The notes: generated by a model from the letters alone, not told the origin. DNA of 64,000 bases from Teredinibacter franksiae (GCF_014218805.1 NZ_JACJUV010000001.1:744001-808000), one strand, 5' to 3'. Positions 29,324 to 38,706 are shown, counted from the stretch's first letter. Numbers and translations are program-made.

Positions 29324-30109
29324 TTACAGGTTCTGCGTAACAAACTGCAGCATTTGATCAGCCGTCGATACTATTTTCGAATTCATTTCATAGGCACGCT
29401 GAGTGGTAATCATATTTACCATTTCTTCAACAATATCTACATTGGAATTTTCCAGCATGCCCTGCTTTACTTGGCCTAAGCCATTTTCACCCGGCGTGCC
29501 GGTAAGCGGGTCTCCGCTGGCCGCTGTTTCTAAAAACAAATTACCGCCAATAGCCTGTAACCCTGCTGGATTGACAAAATCCACCGTTTGGATATTACCT
29601 AACACCTGCGGGTCTGGTGTTCCGGGTATAAACGCGCTCACAATCCCATCGGTACCCACGGTAAGTCGATCTGCATTCGGTGGCACGGTAATAGCCGGCT
29701 GTAGTAACAAACCACTGGCATCCACAATTTCACCTTCTGCGCTTAAGTGCAGCTGGCCAGCTCGGGTGTAGCCTATATCACCATCCGGTTGCAGAATTTG
29801 GAAAAAACCACGACCGTCTATCGCCATGTCCAATGGCTGACCGGTAATTTGTAAGCTACCGGCCGTAAATTGTTTTTGAGTACCGACAACACGCACACCG
29901 GTACCTAACTGCAGGCCGGAAGGCAGTTGCGTTTCCTCGGTATTTTGTGCACCAGGTTGCCGCTGTATCTGGTAGAGTAAATCTTCAAATACTGCCCTAT
30001 CGCGCTTATAACCAACGGTAGACGTATTGGCCAGGTTGTTGGCGATTGTTGTTAGCTGTATGTCCTGTGCAGCCAAACCTGTTTTACTGACATAGAGTGC
30101 TGAGTGCAT
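29324..30109 (-). CDS. flgG: FlgG, distal rod protein
   Basis: Distal rod component. 261 residues, the standard length. N-terminus SALYVSKTGLAAQDIQLTTIANNLANTSTVGYKRDRAVFEDLLYQ and C-terminus VDIVEEMVNMITTQRAYEMNSKIVSTADQMLQFVTQNL are family hallmarks. 11 bp after flgF, so the two share the flgF promoter. Confidence 0.97.
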   Translation of the reverse strand: MHSALYVSKTGLAAQDIQLTTIANNLANTSTVGYKRDRAVFEDLLYQIQRQPGAQNTEETQLPSGLQLGTGVRVVGTQKQFTAGSLQITGQPLDMAIDGRGFFQILQPDGDIGYTRAGQLHLSAEGEIVDASGLLLQPAITVPPNADRLTVGTDGIVSAFIPGTPDPQVLGNIQTVDFVNPAGLQAIGGNLFLETAASGDPLTGTPGENGLGQVKQGMLENSNVDIVEEMVNMITTQRAYEMNSKIVSTADQMLQFVTQNL

Positions 30110-30120
30110 ATCACACCTCG

Positions 30121-30870
30121 TTAACCACTAACCCGCAACAGACTTGCTGAGGTTTCGGAATTTTCTTTAACATTTTTCATGATTTTCACCTGCATCTCGT
30201 ATTGACGAGCGAGGCTAAGAACACTGGTGAGTTCGTTAACAGCGTTAACATTACTGCCTTCTACAAATCCGGAGATTAAACGTACTGCGCCATCCGCGGG
30301 AACATCTTGCTCAGGATTAAATGCGCGTAGCAAGCCGTCCGACCCGCGTTTTACCGTATCGAGTGGAGGGTTCACAAGGCGAATTCGATCCACAACAACC
30401 GGTGCATCTACACCCTGCCCTAAAGGAATAACCGTAATCGAGCCATCAACAGCGAGTTCAATTTTTTCCGCTGCGGGAATTGCCACCGGGCCTCCGTTAC
30501 CCAGTACCGGCAAGTTATTGCCGGTTCTTAAAATACCCACACTGTCTACATAAAGAGACCCTGCACGAGTATATGCTTCGCTGCCATCTGGGCTCTGTAC
30601 CGCAATAAATCCTTCGCCCTTAATGGCTACATCTAATTCTCGACCGGTATCGATTAGCGCGCCTTGACTAAAATCCGTCGCCGGGCTTTCTGCCAATGCA
30701 TAGGCCCTTGTGGGCTGTCCGTCACCGTAGTACACGGGCATACTACGGGCTTGCGCAAAGTCGGCTTTGAATCCAGTTGTGTTGATATTGGCCAAATTAT
30801 TGGCGTGCGCCGTTTGCGCGCGCATATTGTGTTTTGCGCCTGTCATGGCCACATAAAGTGCTTTATCCAT
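30121..30870 (-). CDS. flgF: FlgF, proximal rod protein
   Basis: Proximal rod component. 249 residues. N-terminal rod motif (ALYVAMTGAKHNMRAQTAHANNLANINTTGFKADFAQARSM) and C-terminal motif (VNAVNELTSVLSLARQYEMQVKIMKNVKENSE). A sigma-54 promoter about 95 nt upstream makes flgFG a separate transcription start inside the flg cluster. Confidence 0.96.
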   Translation of the reverse strand: MDKALYVAMTGAKHNMRAQTAHANNLANINTTGFKADFAQARSMPVYYGDGQPTRAYALAESPATDFSQGALIDTGRELDVAIKGEGFIAVQSPDGSEAYTRAGSLYVDSVGILRTGNNLPVLGNGGPVAIPAAEKIELAVDGSITVIPLGQGVDAPVVVDRIRLVNPPLDTVKRGSDGLLRAFNPEQDVPADGAVRLISGFVEGSNVNAVNELTSVLSLARQYEMQVKIMKNVKENSETSASLLRVSG

Positions 30871-30963
30871 GGGATATTGCTCTTAATTAGAAATAGTTTC
30901 GTAAAAATAGTAAGGAGTAAAAACGGTGGAATCTCGTCACTTTTTACGCTTCATTATGAAAAG

Positions 30964-30981
30964 AGCAATAAGAATGCCAGA
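30964..30981 (-). promoter_or_regulatory. Sigma-54 promoter of flgFG
   Basis: Minus strand TCTGGCATTCTTATTGCTC: TGGCAT and TTGCT boxes with GG-N10-GC, in the 340-bp gap between flgE and flgF. The rest of this gap holds the hairpin at 31119-31164 and no gene that I can see. Confidence 0.8.
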
Positions 30982-31118
30982 AAATTAAAATGCACTAAAA
31001 GCATTTAGCTCATCTATGATAATTAGCTATTTTGGAGAGGGATAACCGAATTTTGCCCTAACCAGCTGTTCCACACACGTTTAACCGCGTAAAAAACACC
31101 ATTGAGCAATTGCTGAAT

Positions 31119-31164
31119 TTCCAGATTCAGAAAGCTTGGATAACAAGCATTCCTGAATGCTGGA
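31119..31164 (-). terminator. Imperfect hairpin downstream of flgE
   Basis: CCAGATTCAG (31121-31130) can pair with CTGAATGCTGG (31153-31163) with one bulged base. Lies 47 nt after the flgE stop and upstream of the flgF promoter; a likely terminator of flgBCDE. Confidence 0.45.
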
Positions 31165-31210
31165 GACTTACGGAGTGAAGGGTTCCAACAGCCAGTAAAA
31201 ATAGCAAACC

Positions 31211-33640
31211 TTATCGCAAATTAATAATGGTTTGCGTTACCTGATCCGCCGTTTCAATAGTTTTAGCACTGGCCTGGAAGTTACGCTGGGCGATAATCAA
31301 GTTGACTAACTGTGCACTTAAATCCACATTTGATTCTTCCAATGCGCCAGATTGGATGGCGCCTAGCGCGGCACTTTGAGGTGTCCCCACATTCGGTGGC
31401 CCAGATTCAAAATTTTCTGCCCACATTGTACTTCCCACCGGCTGCAATCCCTGCTGATTGGTAAAGTCGGCAAGTGCGATTTGTGCAAGCGCCTGAGATT
31501 CTCCGTTGGTGTAACGGGCAAATATAATTCCGCTTTCATCAATACTCAAACCTGATAGGCGTCCGGTTGCATAGCCATCCTGGTCGACGTCATTCACCGA
31601 AAATTCGGAGCCAAACTGGGTCGTCCCCATTAGGTCAATCACAAAATTGGAAGAAGTCGGTGGCTCCGGTATTGCGGTTGTGCCACCAGCCAACACATTT
31701 ATTGGCCCCATTGCCCCCGTTTGATTACCATCGTCATCCATCACAACCCAATTCGAAATCAACATATCGTCGGTTAATGTCTGGTTTAGTGAGCCGTCCT
31801 CGTTAAAATGCACGTTAAACATCGCTTCCGTAGGTTGCGTATTCCCCGGTGGCGGTAGCGCTGTATTTGGATCACCCACATCACTACCATCTATTTGAAC
31901 ATACATAGCCCAATGGTTTTGCGATGTGGTTAAATCGGTTGGATTGTATTCCTGTTTGACAAAAAACTGGGTCATCACGTGAGAGACACCTAGGCTGTCA
32001 TAAATGCTCATGGATGTTGCGCTGTTATAGGTGGACTGATCAATTGGGTCGAACGCATTGAGTACAACGGGCGTAAATTCCGAATCCGATAGCGGTTGAA
32101 ATAGGCCACCCGCAACCGGCACTGCATTTTCAATGGAATAGCCTTGGTCCAATACCATATTGATATTGCCACCCACCACGATTGAATTCAAAGTAGAATC
32201 AAAATTTCCTGCGCCAACGGGCGGTATCTGCAGGGTCTGTGACGGTGATCCCATGTCCCCTTGTATGGTAAGCGAATCTCCACCATCAATACTCTCGATA
32301 TTGACCCGAACATCATCACCAACCGCTGATGTTAGTACCAGTGCTGTACCGGTAGCATTCAACTCGGCCGAAACACCCGGTAACGTAGAATTCGTTAGGC
32401 CGTTAACCTCCGCCTCCATCAGCGCCAGCGAGTCACTTACCAATTGAACATTGTTAATGGTCACGGTCATATTGCCGGCCGAACTATTAAAATTCGACAA
32501 GCTAGTAACGGTTTCAGCGGTCGCTGATATCCCAGGTAAGGCGTTTAATTTTGACGCGGTATCGGCAGCTGTTCCCCCCGCAAGACTAACAAAAGGCACG
32601 GTTTCACCATCCGGCCCGACGATATCAATACTTTGCTGTGGATACCCATTAGAAACCGCCGCTATTCCGCCTAAAGAAGGCGGCGCCGGATCAAGCCCCA
32701 ACTGATTCACATTCCCTACTTGGTTAAGGATTTGAACCTGTGAATTTTCGCCCTCATGCGGAGATGTAAACTCGATACCGAAAACACCCGCACCGTAATC
32801 AATAGCTTCGGCGACTACATCAATGGGTGTCTGCGGAGCTAAAGGAGAAGAGATTTGCGAATTGATCACACCTGTCAACGTTCTCAGATCGTTGAAACTG
32901 GCTATTGTCGCAGGTACGCCCGCACCAGTATTAAGGCTTATACTCACGACACCGTTATTGCCTACAGTCGAGCCTGAAAACTGAATATCAAAATCTACAG
33001 GCTGCGTTGAAAAATCATTGGCCAAAGGTAAAGCAATATTATTCCCGGTAAGTGTTGTTGTAGTTGCCGATCGCAACCCCACTTGTGTGACGCCAATGGC
33101 CAAACCTTCGGTAACAAATTCATTCCCTGTCGTTTGTAAAACCGGCTCTGTCGAGTCGAGATTGAGTATCGAATCCACCCCGGTGGTTTGCCGAGGATTC
33201 AAGTTAGCCGTCTGAATTTGAATATCACCGGTGATGCCACCAATATTCCCCGCACTGTCCGCCTGAAAACCCTGCAGGCGCGCATCGGTATTATTGATGA
33301 TGTAACCCTCATCATTTACACCAAACATACCGGCACGGGAATATAAGAGTTCTCCGTTATCGCTTAACTGGAAAAAGCCATTACCGTTAATTGCAAGATC
33401 CAGTTCGTTCTCGGTAAACGACACATTACCTTGGGAAAAAGTTTGGGCCACGTCCTGTACCTGCACTCCACTGCCGATAGCATTGGAGCCAGCACCCAGT
33501 ACCGATGTAGCATAGACATCACCAAATTCCGCACGCGAGGATTTAAACCCCGTGGTGGAAGCATTTGCAATATTGTTTCCGGTAACGGTTAAATCCGTTG
33601 AAGCGGCACGAATGCCGCTGAGGGCGGTATCGAAAGGCAT
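31211..33640 (-). CDS. flgE: FlgE, hook protein (large)
   Basis: Subunit of the flagellar hook. 809 residues against about 400-460 in E. coli and P. aeruginosa. N-terminus (FDTALSGIRAASTDLTVTGNNIANASTTGFKSSRAEFGDVYA) and C-terminus (GALEESNVDLSAQLVNLIIAQRNFQASAKTIETADQVTQTIINLR) are canonical. The extra ~350 residues are in the surface domains (about 170-500), rich in Asn, Gly, Ser and Thr. 77 bp after flgD, with a palindrome between them. Confidence 0.95.
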   Translation of the reverse strand: MPFDTALSGIRAASTDLTVTGNNIANASTTGFKSSRAEFGDVYATSVLGAGSNAIGSGVQVQDVAQTFSQGNVSFTENELDLAINGNGFFQLSDNGELLYSRAGMFGVNDEGYIINNTDARLQGFQADSAGNIGGITGDIQIQTANLNPRQTTGVDSILNLDSTEPVLQTTGNEFVTEGLAIGVTQVGLRSATTTTLTGNNIALPLANDFSTQPVDFDIQFSGSTVGNNGVVSISLNTGAGVPATIASFNDLRTLTGVINSQISSPLAPQTPIDVVAEAIDYGAGVFGIEFTSPHEGENSQVQILNQVGNVNQLGLDPAPPSLGGIAAVSNGYPQQSIDIVGPDGETVPFVSLAGGTAADTASKLNALPGISATAETVTSLSNFNSSAGNMTVTINNVQLVSDSLALMEAEVNGLTNSTLPGVSAELNATGTALVLTSAVGDDVRVNIESIDGGDSLTIQGDMGSPSQTLQIPPVGAGNFDSTLNSIVVGGNINMVLDQGYSIENAVPVAGGLFQPLSDSEFTPVVLNAFDPIDQSTYNSATSMSIYDSLGVSHVMTQFFVKQEYNPTDLTTSQNHWAMYVQIDGSDVGDPNTALPPPGNTQPTEAMFNVHFNEDGSLNQTLTDDMLISNWVVMDDDGNQTGAMGPINVLAGGTTAIPEPPTSSNFVIDLMGTTQFGSEFSVNDVDQDGYATGRLSGLSIDESGIIFARYTNGESQALAQIALADFTNQQGLQPVGSTMWAENFESGPPNVGTPQSAALGAIQSGALEESNVDLSAQLVNLIIAQRNFQASAKTIETADQVTQTIINLR

Positions 33641-33699
33641 AACACTCTCCTGCTATTTACTGACTTCTGTATTGGCCAAATTATCGATCAATACGCGCT

Positions 33700-33717
33700 G
33701 CGGCAAAAATTTGCCGC
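33700..33717. promoter_or_regulatory. Palindrome between flgD and flgE
   Basis: GCGGCAAA and TTTGCCGC separated by two bases, immediately after the flgD stop. Same GCGGCAA core as the inverted repeats near fliE and fliC1. Could be a protein-binding site or a small hairpin. Confidence 0.45.
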
Positions 33718-34437
33718 CTATTCGTTAAACTGTTTCACATCGGTAAGCTCTACAGCCCCTACTCCAGCCAAGTTCAATACAAGTCCACCGTTGCTGGCAA
33801 CGGTTACACTGTTAACATTGGCACTGAGAGCAGTAGCTAGCTGCACACTTTCACCGTCGGCATTGGTCGTAACTTTAAATTGATACACACCAGGCGCAAC
33901 ACCCTCTTCATGGCTACTTTGCCAATCCAGCAGTTCGCCATTTACCTCTGCGTTCATACCATCCCAGCGCATCACTAGCTCGCCAGGAGGTTGAATACCC
34001 AACGATATTTGATCAATCAAGGCACCGGATTCACTGAAAATATCGACACTGATATCACTGGAACTTGCCGGCACATCAACACTCGCCGTAACCACATCAC
34101 CGGTTTCCAGTCGAGTACGATCCGTTGGCACGGTAACCGAGCGACCAACAAGCGTAGAAGCCTGTAGCGCTTGGTTGGCCATAAAATTATTGGTGAAAGA
34201 ATCAAAATTATTGTTTAGCTTGTCCAAACTTTCCACCGAGCTAAATTGAGCCAGCTGAGCAATAAATTCAGTATTTTCTTGTGGGCTCAGCGGGTCTTGA
34301 TGTTCCAGTTGGGTAATCATAAGTTCCAGAAAAGCGCTCTGCCCCAATTCATTCGACTTGGGATCATCTTTGGTTTTGTCGTCGATTGAGAATTCGCTGA
34401 ATAAGCTGCTATTCGCAATACTGTTAACTTCATTCAT
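33718..34437 (-). CDS. flgD: FlgD, hook-capping scaffold protein
   Basis: Cap needed for hook assembly, lost when the hook is complete. 239 residues. N-terminal FlgD motif (ELGQSAFLELMITQLEHQDPLSPQENTEFIAQLAQFSSVESL, about 27-70) followed by Ig-like/Tudor-type C-terminal domains (PPGELVMRWDGMNAEVNGE). Between flgC and flgE. Confidence 0.95.
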   Translation of the reverse strand: MNEVNSIANSSLFSEFSIDDKTKDDPKSNELGQSAFLELMITQLEHQDPLSPQENTEFIAQLAQFSSVESLDKLNNNFDSFTNNFMANQALQASTLVGRSVTVPTDRTRLETGDVVTASVDVPASSSDISVDIFSESGALIDQISLGIQPPGELVMRWDGMNAEVNGELLDWQSSHEEGVAPGVYQFKVTTNADGESVQLATALSANVNSVTVASNGGLVLNLAGVGAVELTDVKQFNE

Positions 34438-34475
34438 GTACTTACCCTCTGCGGCACCCTACGCTTACTGTGACT

Positions 34476-34916
34476 CTATTGCCCCAATGTAAGGACACGT
34501 TGAACCATTTGTTTGGCTGCATTCATGACCTCTACATTCACCTGAAATGAGCGTGACGCGGAAATCATATTAGTCATTTCCTCAACGATATTAACGTTAG
34601 GGTAATAAACATAACCCTCTTCGTTGGAGTTTGGGTTGTGAGGCTCGTACCGAGGCTGTAAAGGTGCATTACTCTCAACAATACCTTGAACCTGTACTCC
34701 AATCGAATCGGGGTTTTGCTGCTGTAGGCCGCCTTGTTGCCCAGCCAATACTGATGCCTGTACAGCCGAAAATACCGGATGTCTGCCACGGTAAACCTGA
34801 TCAATACTGGAACTGGCGGTTTCAGCGTTTGCGATATTACTCGCCGTTGTATTCAGCCGAACGCTCTGCGCGTTCATGCCCGATCCAGCCACATTAAATA
34901 TATTCGATAAACTCAT
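34476..34916 (-). CDS. flgC: FlgC, proximal rod protein
   Basis: Rod component. 146 residues. N-terminus SNIFNVAGSGMNAQSVRLNTTASNIANAETASS and C-terminus VNIVEEMTNMISASRSFQVNVEVMNAAKQMVQRVLTLGQ are family motifs. 7 bp after flgB. Confidence 0.96.
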   Translation of the reverse strand: MSLSNIFNVAGSGMNAQSVRLNTTASNIANAETASSSIDQVYRGRHPVFSAVQASVLAGQQGGLQQQNPDSIGVQVQGIVESNAPLQPRYEPHNPNSNEEGYVYYPNVNIVEEMTNMISASRSFQVNVEVMNAAKQMVQRVLTLGQ

Positions 34917-34923
34917 AATTCAG

Positions 34924-35328
34924 TTACTCGCCTCTTATGGCCTTCGTCAGCCCCTTGAACTTACTACTCAAAAAAGTAAACGACGCCTGAAACTCTAAGT
35001 TGTTCTTCATGAACTCGGCGTGCTCAACCTGCTCCTCTACCGTATTGCCATCAATACTGGGCTGGTTTGGCGTTCGATATAATGTCTCGGTGTAACCCAC
35101 GCCCGCACGGTTAAAGCTGATATGCCGGGAACGGGTAGCACTCATGGATAAATCAGCCGACTGATTACTCCGCCGTGCTGTTAATGCCTGCTGAAAATTG
35201 ATATCTCTGGATTTGTACCCAGGGGTATCGGTATTGGCGAGGTTACTAGCCAGCACACCGGCACGCTGTGCGCGTAGTTGCAATGCTGATTCATGTACGC
35301 CGAGGGCTTTATCAAACGAAATTGCCAT
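34924..35328 (-). CDS. flgB: FlgB, proximal rod protein
   Basis: Most proximal rod component. 134 residues. Family motif QLRAQRAGVLASNLANTDTPGYKSRDINFQQAL (about 17-49). C-terminal helix EFMKNNLEFQASFTFLSSKFKGLTKAIRGE. First gene of flgBCDE, with a sigma-54 promoter about 55 nt upstream. Confidence 0.96.
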   Translation of the reverse strand: MAISFDKALGVHESALQLRAQRAGVLASNLANTDTPGYKSRDINFQQALTARRSNQSADLSMSATRSRHISFNRAGVGYTETLYRTPNQPSIDGNTVEEQVEHAEFMKNNLEFQASFTFLSSKFKGLTKAIRGE

Positions 35329-35379
35329 GCTGCTATTGTGTCCGTTGTAATCTGCTGTGAATCTTACTTAATGGACAAT

Positions 35380-35397
35380 TTGCAATGGCTATGCCAA
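35380..35397 (-). promoter_or_regulatory. Sigma-54 promoter of flgBCDE
   Basis: Minus strand TTGGCATAGCCATTGCAA: near-perfect boxes with GG-N10-GC, 52 nt upstream of the flgB start. Confidence 0.85.
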
Positions 35398-35733
35398 AGA
35401 TACCGAAAGCCGCTATGTCGTTGAAATTATTGATTTTTATTTTTATGCGAAGTAAATATGGCGTTTAAGAGCGGCAATGTTTTTCCTTTGCCCGTCTTTG
35501 TTGGCCGGCTTATTCTTTGTTTAGGGCACCTGTACTCTCTCCGTACACCTAAGCGGTCTTGGCTTTCCGATTGCCACCACTCAAGCCGATAAACACCGTG
35601 AAGCCACAGAAGCCAGGAAAAGTAAAGTGAGATAGAACGAAAAAACTCAACATCACAAAATAAAGATAAAAAGGGAAAGGAAAACAACGCAGTATGGTTT
35701 AGAAGGGAACCTATATTACCTCTGCCTGTAACT
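35398..35733. other. Spacer between cheR and flgB
   Basis: No gene that I can support. Contains GCGGCAA at 35471-35477 and AGCCGCT at 35408-35414, both close upstream of the flgB promoter and so candidate activator half-sites. No clear terminator for cheR. Confidence 0.35.
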
Positions 35734-36609
35734 CTACTTGGCTCGGTATACAACACCAGGGTTGCAATGCACCATGTCAAACAGCTCTGAAGCACCCGCT
35801 AGGCTTTCTGAAGAACCCAAAAACAAATACCCCCCGGGTCGCATCGTACCGCGTATACGCTTAAGAATATCGCACTTAAGATCGGCAGAGAAATAAATAA
35901 GTACATTACGGCAAAACACCACATCAAACTTCCCAAGTAACAAATAAGATTCCTGTAAGTTCAAAGGTTTAAACGTAACGCGCTGACGTATATTAGGTTT
36001 TACCCGCCAATAATCAGGATGCGGGCGCTCAAAGAAATTGCGCAAACGCTCTTCAGACAACCCGCGCGCAATAGAAAGACGATCATATTCTCCCTGTTTA
36101 GCGCTATCGAGAATCTGACTAGAGAGGTCGGTCGCGATGATCTCCAAAGGCAGGCTACTGACACCCAGCTTCGACCGTAAAAATTCTTCCACTACAATAC
36201 TGAGAGAATAAGGTTCCTGACCAGAAGAACAGGCCGCCGACCAGATACGTATACGGCTATCTTTGCTTTTATCGGCCAGATCTGGCAACAACATTTTACG
36301 GAAATGTTCATACGGGTAATTGTCACGAAACCAAAATGTTTCGTTGGTAGTCATGGCATCTATGACTTTTTGACGCACGGCCCGGTTGGAATCGCTTTTG
36401 ATAAGTCGCGTGAGTTCAGCGAGCGAACTACATTCGTAATCGATTAATATACGTCTTATGCGGGTGGCCACCAAATATTGTTTATTATGGCCTAAATCTA
36501 TACCCGCAATATTTTGCAGATAATCACGAAACTCCTGGAATTCCGTATTCCCCAGCTGAATTCGCCCCTGTATTTGGCTGACGGTATTCTTACCGGCATT
36601 TACGCTCAT
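35734..36609 (-). CDS. cheR: CheR, chemoreceptor methyltransferase
   Basis: SAM-dependent methylation of glutamates on chemoreceptors. 291 residues. N-terminal helical domain (about 20-90), then MTTNETFWFRDNYPYEHF, the SAM-binding motif IRIWSAACSSGQEPYSLSI, and VVFCRNVLIYF. Follows cheV by 42 bp; cheV-cheR-flgB is the arrangement known in Pseudomonas. Confidence 0.95.
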   Translation of the reverse strand: MSVNAGKNTVSQIQGRIQLGNTEFQEFRDYLQNIAGIDLGHNKQYLVATRIRRILIDYECSSLAELTRLIKSDSNRAVRQKVIDAMTTNETFWFRDNYPYEHFRKMLLPDLADKSKDSRIRIWSAACSSGQEPYSLSIVVEEFLRSKLGVSSLPLEIIATDLSSQILDSAKQGEYDRLSIARGLSEERLRNFFERPHPDYWRVKPNIRQRVTFKPLNLQESYLLLGKFDVVFCRNVLIYFSADLKCDILKRIRGTMRPGGYLFLGSSESLAGASELFDMVHCNPGVVYRAK

Positions 36610-36651
36610 AAATTGCCTAGCTCAAAGGGGTATTGAATATAATCTGTGTCA

Positions 36652-37599
36652 CTATTCGACACTCTCGCCTTCTTCATTGAGTTGCTCAATGCGTTTGTTC
36701 ACTCGGGTTGCTAACTCATCTGGATGAAACTTGGCAAGAAAATCATTAGCGCCAACTTTTTTCACCATTGCTTCATTAAACACACCACTAAGCGAAGTAT
36801 GTAGGATTATATGTAAATTCTTCAATTCGTCGCTGGCACGAACCTCTGCGGTAAAAGTATAACCATCCATTTCCGGCATCTCGATATCCGAAATAATCAT
36901 CAGCAGTTCATGGTAAGGATCTTTTCCGTCTTCAATTAATCCCTTAAGAAAATCCAACGCCTCACGACCATCTTTTCGTAATGTCGTTTTCACGCCTAAG
37001 GACTCAACCACCTTCTGTATTTGCTTTCTCGCAATGGTGGAATCGTCAACGATTAACACGTGCTTACAAACAACGGTATCGCGCTGAGCATCTTGAATAA
37101 CATCTGCACTCACTTCGGCAGGAAGTGGCGACACTTCAGCAAGAATTTTTTCTACATCAATGATTTCGACCAGCTTACCTTCAACTTCTGTTACCGCCGT
37201 GAGATAGTTTTCCCTTCCCGCGCCCCTAGGTGGAGGGTGAATATCACCCCAGTTCATATTCACAATACGTTCTACGCCTTTCACCAAAAAGCCCTGAGTA
37301 GATCGGTTGTATTCGGTGATAATGACAAAACAATTTTGAATATCCTCTAACGGTTTATAACCGGTAGCCTGACGTAAATCCATAATGGGTATGGTACCGC
37401 CGCGTATATGCGCCACGCCTCGTACAACGGGGTTACGCTTAGGAATTTCACTTAAGGGCGGGCACTGTAGGACTTCTTTCACCTTAAATACGTTAATGCC
37501 GTAAAGTTGCCGACCACCAAGGCTAAACAGCAATAGCTCTAAACGGTTTTGTCCGACAAGTTGCGTACGTTGATTGACGCTATCTAATACTCCAGCCAT
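36652..37599 (-). CDS. cheV: CheV, CheW-receiver coupling protein
   Basis: Couples receptors to CheA and is itself phosphorylated. 315 residues: CheW-like domain (about 22-160) and receiver domain (about 185-305) with VDDSTIARKQIQ and the phospho-Asp in MIISDIEMPEMDGYTF. Divergent from flgA across a 255-bp spacer. I found no clear promoter for cheV. Confidence 0.95.
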   Translation of the reverse strand: MAGVLDSVNQRTQLVGQNRLELLLFSLGGRQLYGINVFKVKEVLQCPPLSEIPKRNPVVRGVAHIRGGTIPIMDLRQATGYKPLEDIQNCFVIITEYNRSTQGFLVKGVERIVNMNWGDIHPPPRGAGRENYLTAVTEVEGKLVEIIDVEKILAEVSPLPAEVSADVIQDAQRDTVVCKHVLIVDDSTIARKQIQKVVESLGVKTTLRKDGREALDFLKGLIEDGKDPYHELLMIISDIEMPEMDGYTFTAEVRASDELKNLHIILHTSLSGVFNEAMVKKVGANDFLAKFHPDELATRVNKRIEQLNEEGESVE

Positions 37600-37728
37600 T
37601 GGAGGCCCTCTTCACATTACAAACAATTATTTTGGACAAACAACATGCCATTTTTTTGGCGCTCAGTAATTTAGGCCTCGCACATTCGTATTTTTTAACT
37701 AAAAACTGGCAACTATTGTTAATCTCAT

Positions 37729-37747
37729 GTGGGCACAGCAATTGCAG
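37729..37747 (+). promoter_or_regulatory. Sigma-54 promoter of flgA
   Basis: TGGGCACAGCAATTGCAGC: GGCAC and TTGCA boxes with GG-N10-GC, about 108 nt upstream of the flgA start, leaving a leader of roughly 100 nt. Confidence 0.75.
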
Positions 37748-37854
37748 CTCCGTATTGACTTACCTGCTACCGTCAGCTTTCTGGCAGCAACGCGGAGGCG
37801 CTGTAATACCTACAGCATAGGCCAAGAATTATCACACGACGGAGTTTTTTCACC

Positions 37855-38625
37855 ATGACTCAACACGCTATATTGACGCGTACGGTAGACAAAATTGGCT
37901 TTAACCACAGAATGATGGGCACTCTAATTGCGCTATTAATTTTATTTTCTGTGCAAACAGTAACGGCTGAAACCCGCTACGCGGCGATAGAAGATATCCG
38001 CCAAAATGTACAACAACACTTAGAGCGCTATTTTCAGCAGCGCTACCCGCAGCTGCGGGTGGGAGAATCATTAAAGATTAAAACCGGTAAGCTCGACCAG
38101 CGACTGCGCCTAGTGGACTGCACGCTTCCTCTGGAAATGGAAATTCGCGATTTGCCACAAAGTGCAAACGTTACGGTAAAAACCCGCTGCAACGGCGTTG
38201 CCAAATGGACCATTTATGTACCCGCCACCCTCGAGATCTGGCGCCCGGTAATCGTCGCCAGCCGAAGCCTGGCGCGCGGCACTCAAATAAGTGCCGACGA
38301 TATAACCCTAAAAACACTGAATACTGCACGCTTAACCGGCGGTTATGTCAGTGAGCTAACGCGCATTGAAGGCCTTGAGCTCAAGCGTCCGTTACGGGCG
38401 CTAGAGGTCATTAAGCTCAGCAATGTTAAGCAGCCTAACCTCGTCCACAAAGGCGACACCGTTGTTTTACAGGTCAAATCTACAGTGCTCACGGTCGAAA
38501 CCGAAGGCACAGCGCTCTCCAACGGAGTAATTGGTGCTCAGATACGCGTACGAAACGAACACTCTCGGCGAATTGTTAACGGCAGAGTGGTCGGCCCCGG
38601 ACAGGTTAGCGTCGCCATTCGCTAA
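37855..38625 (+). CDS. flgA: FlgA, P-ring assembly chaperone
   Basis: Periplasmic chaperone for FlgI polymerisation. 256 residues with a signal peptide (MGTLIALLILFSVQTVTA, about 21-38; the first 20 residues before it are an N-terminal extension or a misplaced start). C-terminal SAF domain (about 125-250, VASRSLARGTQISADDITLK; LVHKGDTVVLQVKS). GGAG about 11 nt upstream of the ATG. Followed by flgM. Confidence 0.93.
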   Translation: MTQHAILTRTVDKIGFNHRMMGTLIALLILFSVQTVTAETRYAAIEDIRQNVQQHLERYFQQRYPQLRVGESLKIKTGKLDQRLRLVDCTLPLEMEIRDLPQSANVTVKTRCNGVAKWTIYVPATLEIWRPVIVASRSLARGTQISADDITLKTLNTARLTGGYVSELTRIEGLELKRPLRALEVIKLSNVKQPNLVHKGDTVVLQVKSTVLTVETEGTALSNGVIGAQIRVRNEHSRRIVNGRVVGPGQVSVAIR

Positions 38626-38679
38626 CACGGCTTAAGGGCGTTCAAGATGAACATTCGATAATTTTTTAGTCATTAGGGC

Positions 38680-38706
38680 TAAAGATTCTTGAATACCGGC
38701 CGAAAT
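38680..38706 (+). promoter_or_regulatory. Sigma-28 (FliA) promoter of flgM
   Basis: TAAA (38680-38683), exactly 15 nt, then GCCGAAAT (38699-38706). 56 nt before the flgM ATG. Fits the known autoregulation in which FliA makes its own anti-sigma factor. Confidence 0.85.

Noticed and set aside
35427..35795. 122-codon minus-strand frame at the end of cheR
   Set aside because: Overlaps the cheR 3' end in another frame, composition is random, no ribosome-binding site.
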